Positions 7,074 through 8,075 of a DNA stretch of 8,075 nucleotides are shown here, piece by piece. The stretch is from the NCBI GenBank assembly GCA_025964935.1, contig JAOPXW010000285.1, positions 1 to 8,075 of the forward strand, read 5' to 3'. The stretch's first letter is position 1. Every line of letters begins with the position of its first letter. Position numbers and translations under genes: made by a program. Below the pieces are notes generated by a model. It searched no databases. It saw only the letters and a program-made list of their open reading frames with translations, and had not been told where the DNA came from. Origin of the DNA: Friedmanniella sp. (lineage in GTDB: Bacteria > Actinomycetota > Actinomycetes > Propionibacteriales > Propionibacteriaceae).

Positions 7074-8075
7074 GTGCCCCGCTCCGCCGCGGTTGCGGTC
7101 CCCCCCGGTGCGGGACTCCGCGGCCGAGCCGCGGGCCGGACCGGGCTGCCCGCCCTGGCCGTCGGTGTGGCCCTGCTCCTCCTGCCGGCCACCGCCCAGG
7201 CCGACCCGACGCCCCGCGTCGCCCCGCCCGCAACCCCCGTCCGCTCGGCCGCACCCGGTGACCGGGCCGATGCCCCGTACGTGGTCACCCTGGCCGAGGC
7301 GCCGGTGGCGACCTACGTCGGCGGCGTGCCCGGTCTGGCCGGCACCTCCCCGGCCCGGGGGACCGGGCTCGACCTCGCGGCCCCGCGCACCCTGGACTAC
7401 CGCAGCTACCTGCGGCGACGTCAGGCCCAGGTGGCCGCCGTGGCCGGGATCCGGCCGACGCAGCGCTACACGGTCGCCCTCAACGGGTTTGCGGCCCGGC
7501 TGACCCCGGACCAGGTGCGACGGCTGCGCGCGACCCCCGGCGTGGTCCGGGTCAGCCCGGACGCCCTGGTGCACGTCACCGACCAGAGCCGCAACGTCGA
7601 CTACCTCAAGCTCTCGGGGGCGAGCGGGCTGTGGCACACCCTCGGGGGCCGGTCCCGGTCCGGTCGCGGGGTGGTGGTCGGGGTGGTCGACACCGGCATC
7701 TGGCCCGAGTCCGCCTCGTTCGCCGGGCACCCCCTGGCCGCCACCGCGCCGCCGGCCTCGGACCGCTACCGGGCCTACCGGGTCGGCAGCCAGATCCGGA
7801 TGCGGAAGGCCGACGGGCACCTGTTCACGGGCACCTGCGAGAGCGGCCAGCGGTTCACCGCGCAGAGCTGCTCCACCAAGCTGGTGGGCGCCCGCACCTT
7901 CGGCACGGGCTGGCTGGCCGGGGTGGCCGCGGGTGACGTGGACGACTTCCGCTCGCCCCGCGACGGCGACGGCCACGGCACCCACACGGCCTCGACGGCG
8001 GTCGGCGACGCCGACGTCCCGGCCACGGTGGGCGGCAAGTCCGCGGGCCGGGTCAGCGGCGTCGCCCCCGGGGCC
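7074..8075 (+). CDS. Secreted S8 subtilisin-like serine protease, 5' part
   Basis: The frame is open from GTG 7074 to the window edge, giving 334 N-terminal residues. An Arg-rich start and hydrophobic stretch (about 25-41) form a signal peptide with probable cleavage after AQA at residue 43. Residues about 65-172 resemble the I9 propeptide: YVVTLAEAPVATYVG, then RYTVALNGFAARLTPDQVRRL and GVVRVSPD. The mature domain begins near VDYLKLSGASGLW. Catalytic Asp206 lies in VVDTGIWPES and His301 in RDGDGHGTHTAST; the catalytic Ser would lie beyond the window. The Asp-His spacing of 95 residues, against 32 in subtilisin, and the segment CESGQRFTAQSCSTKLVGAR with Cys255 and Cys266 match the plant cucumisin-like branch of S8, also common in actinobacteria. 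Those proteins usually carry a PA insert before the Ser, which cannot be seen here. It follows another secreted protease, suggesting a shared nutritional role. Family is firm; substrate is unknown. Confidence 0.93.
   Translation, partial: MPRSAAVAVPPGAGLRGRAAGRTGLPALAVGVALLLLPATAQADPTPRVAPPATPVRSAAPGDRADAPYVVTLAEAPVATYVGGVPGLAGTSPARGTGLDLAAPRTLDYRSYLRRRQAQVAAVAGIRPTQRYTVALNGFAARLTPDQVRRLRATPGVVRVSPDALVHVTDQSRNVDYLKLSGASGLWHTLGGRSRSGRGVVVGVVDTGIWPESASFAGHPLAATAPPASDRYRAYRVGSQIRMRKADGHLFTGTCESGQRFTAQSCSTKLVGARTFGTGWLAGVAAGDVDDFRSPRDGDGHGTHTASTAVGDADVPATVGGKSAGRVSGVAPGA

Noticed and set aside
4513..7254. A 913-codon open frame on the minus strand opposite the metalloprotease gene, crossing into the subtilase.
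   Set aside because: Same artefact of third-position GC; low-complexity Gly/Val/Arg composition, and it runs through the strong terminator and the spacer.

Overview
This 8 kb window comes from a high-GC actinobacterial chromosome. All six genes are on the + strand, several use GTG starts, and hairpins follow stop codons without U-tracts. The order groEL, sigD-type sigma factor, guaB, guaB3 matches a block known from Mycobacterium and Streptomyces. A Propionibacteriales- or Nocardioides-like host is a guess from the secreted proteases and is not proven by the sequence.

Layout: (1) positions 2-469 are the 3' end of a chaperonin gene, groEL, with a histidine-rich tail, followed by a 13-bp perfect hairpin terminator. 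(2) An AT-richer leader (about 604-716) precedes a group 4 sigma factor of the SigD type (753-1358). (3) A G-run-rich spacer with a small repeat ladder and a 12-bp palindrome leads to guaB, the IMP dehydrogenase (1527-3050). (4) guaB3, an IMPDH-family paralogue without CBS domains, follows (3126-4229); histidine replaces the catalytic cysteine. (5) A 214-bp regulatory spacer holds the best promoter in the window, flanked by three GGTCACC copies, plus a leader hairpin. It precedes a secreted M6 / immune inhibitor A-type metalloprotease (4444-6951) that ends in a GC hairpin with a UUCG loop. (6) A secreted S8 subtilase with a plant-like catalytic-domain architecture begins at 7074 and runs off the end of the window. 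The catalytic Asp and His are present; the Ser lies outside.

The first four genes are housekeeping or stress functions: protein folding, stress transcription and guanine nucleotide synthesis. The last two are an extracellular proteolysis pair with separate promoters and no evident functional tie to the guanine genes. I see no mobile element, CRISPR array, tRNA or rRNA, and no clear new multi-gene system. The points most worth a second look are the GuaB3 active site, the lack of an adjacent anti-sigma gene, the guaB upstream repeat ladder, and the repeat/hairpin arrangement in front of the metalloprotease gene.
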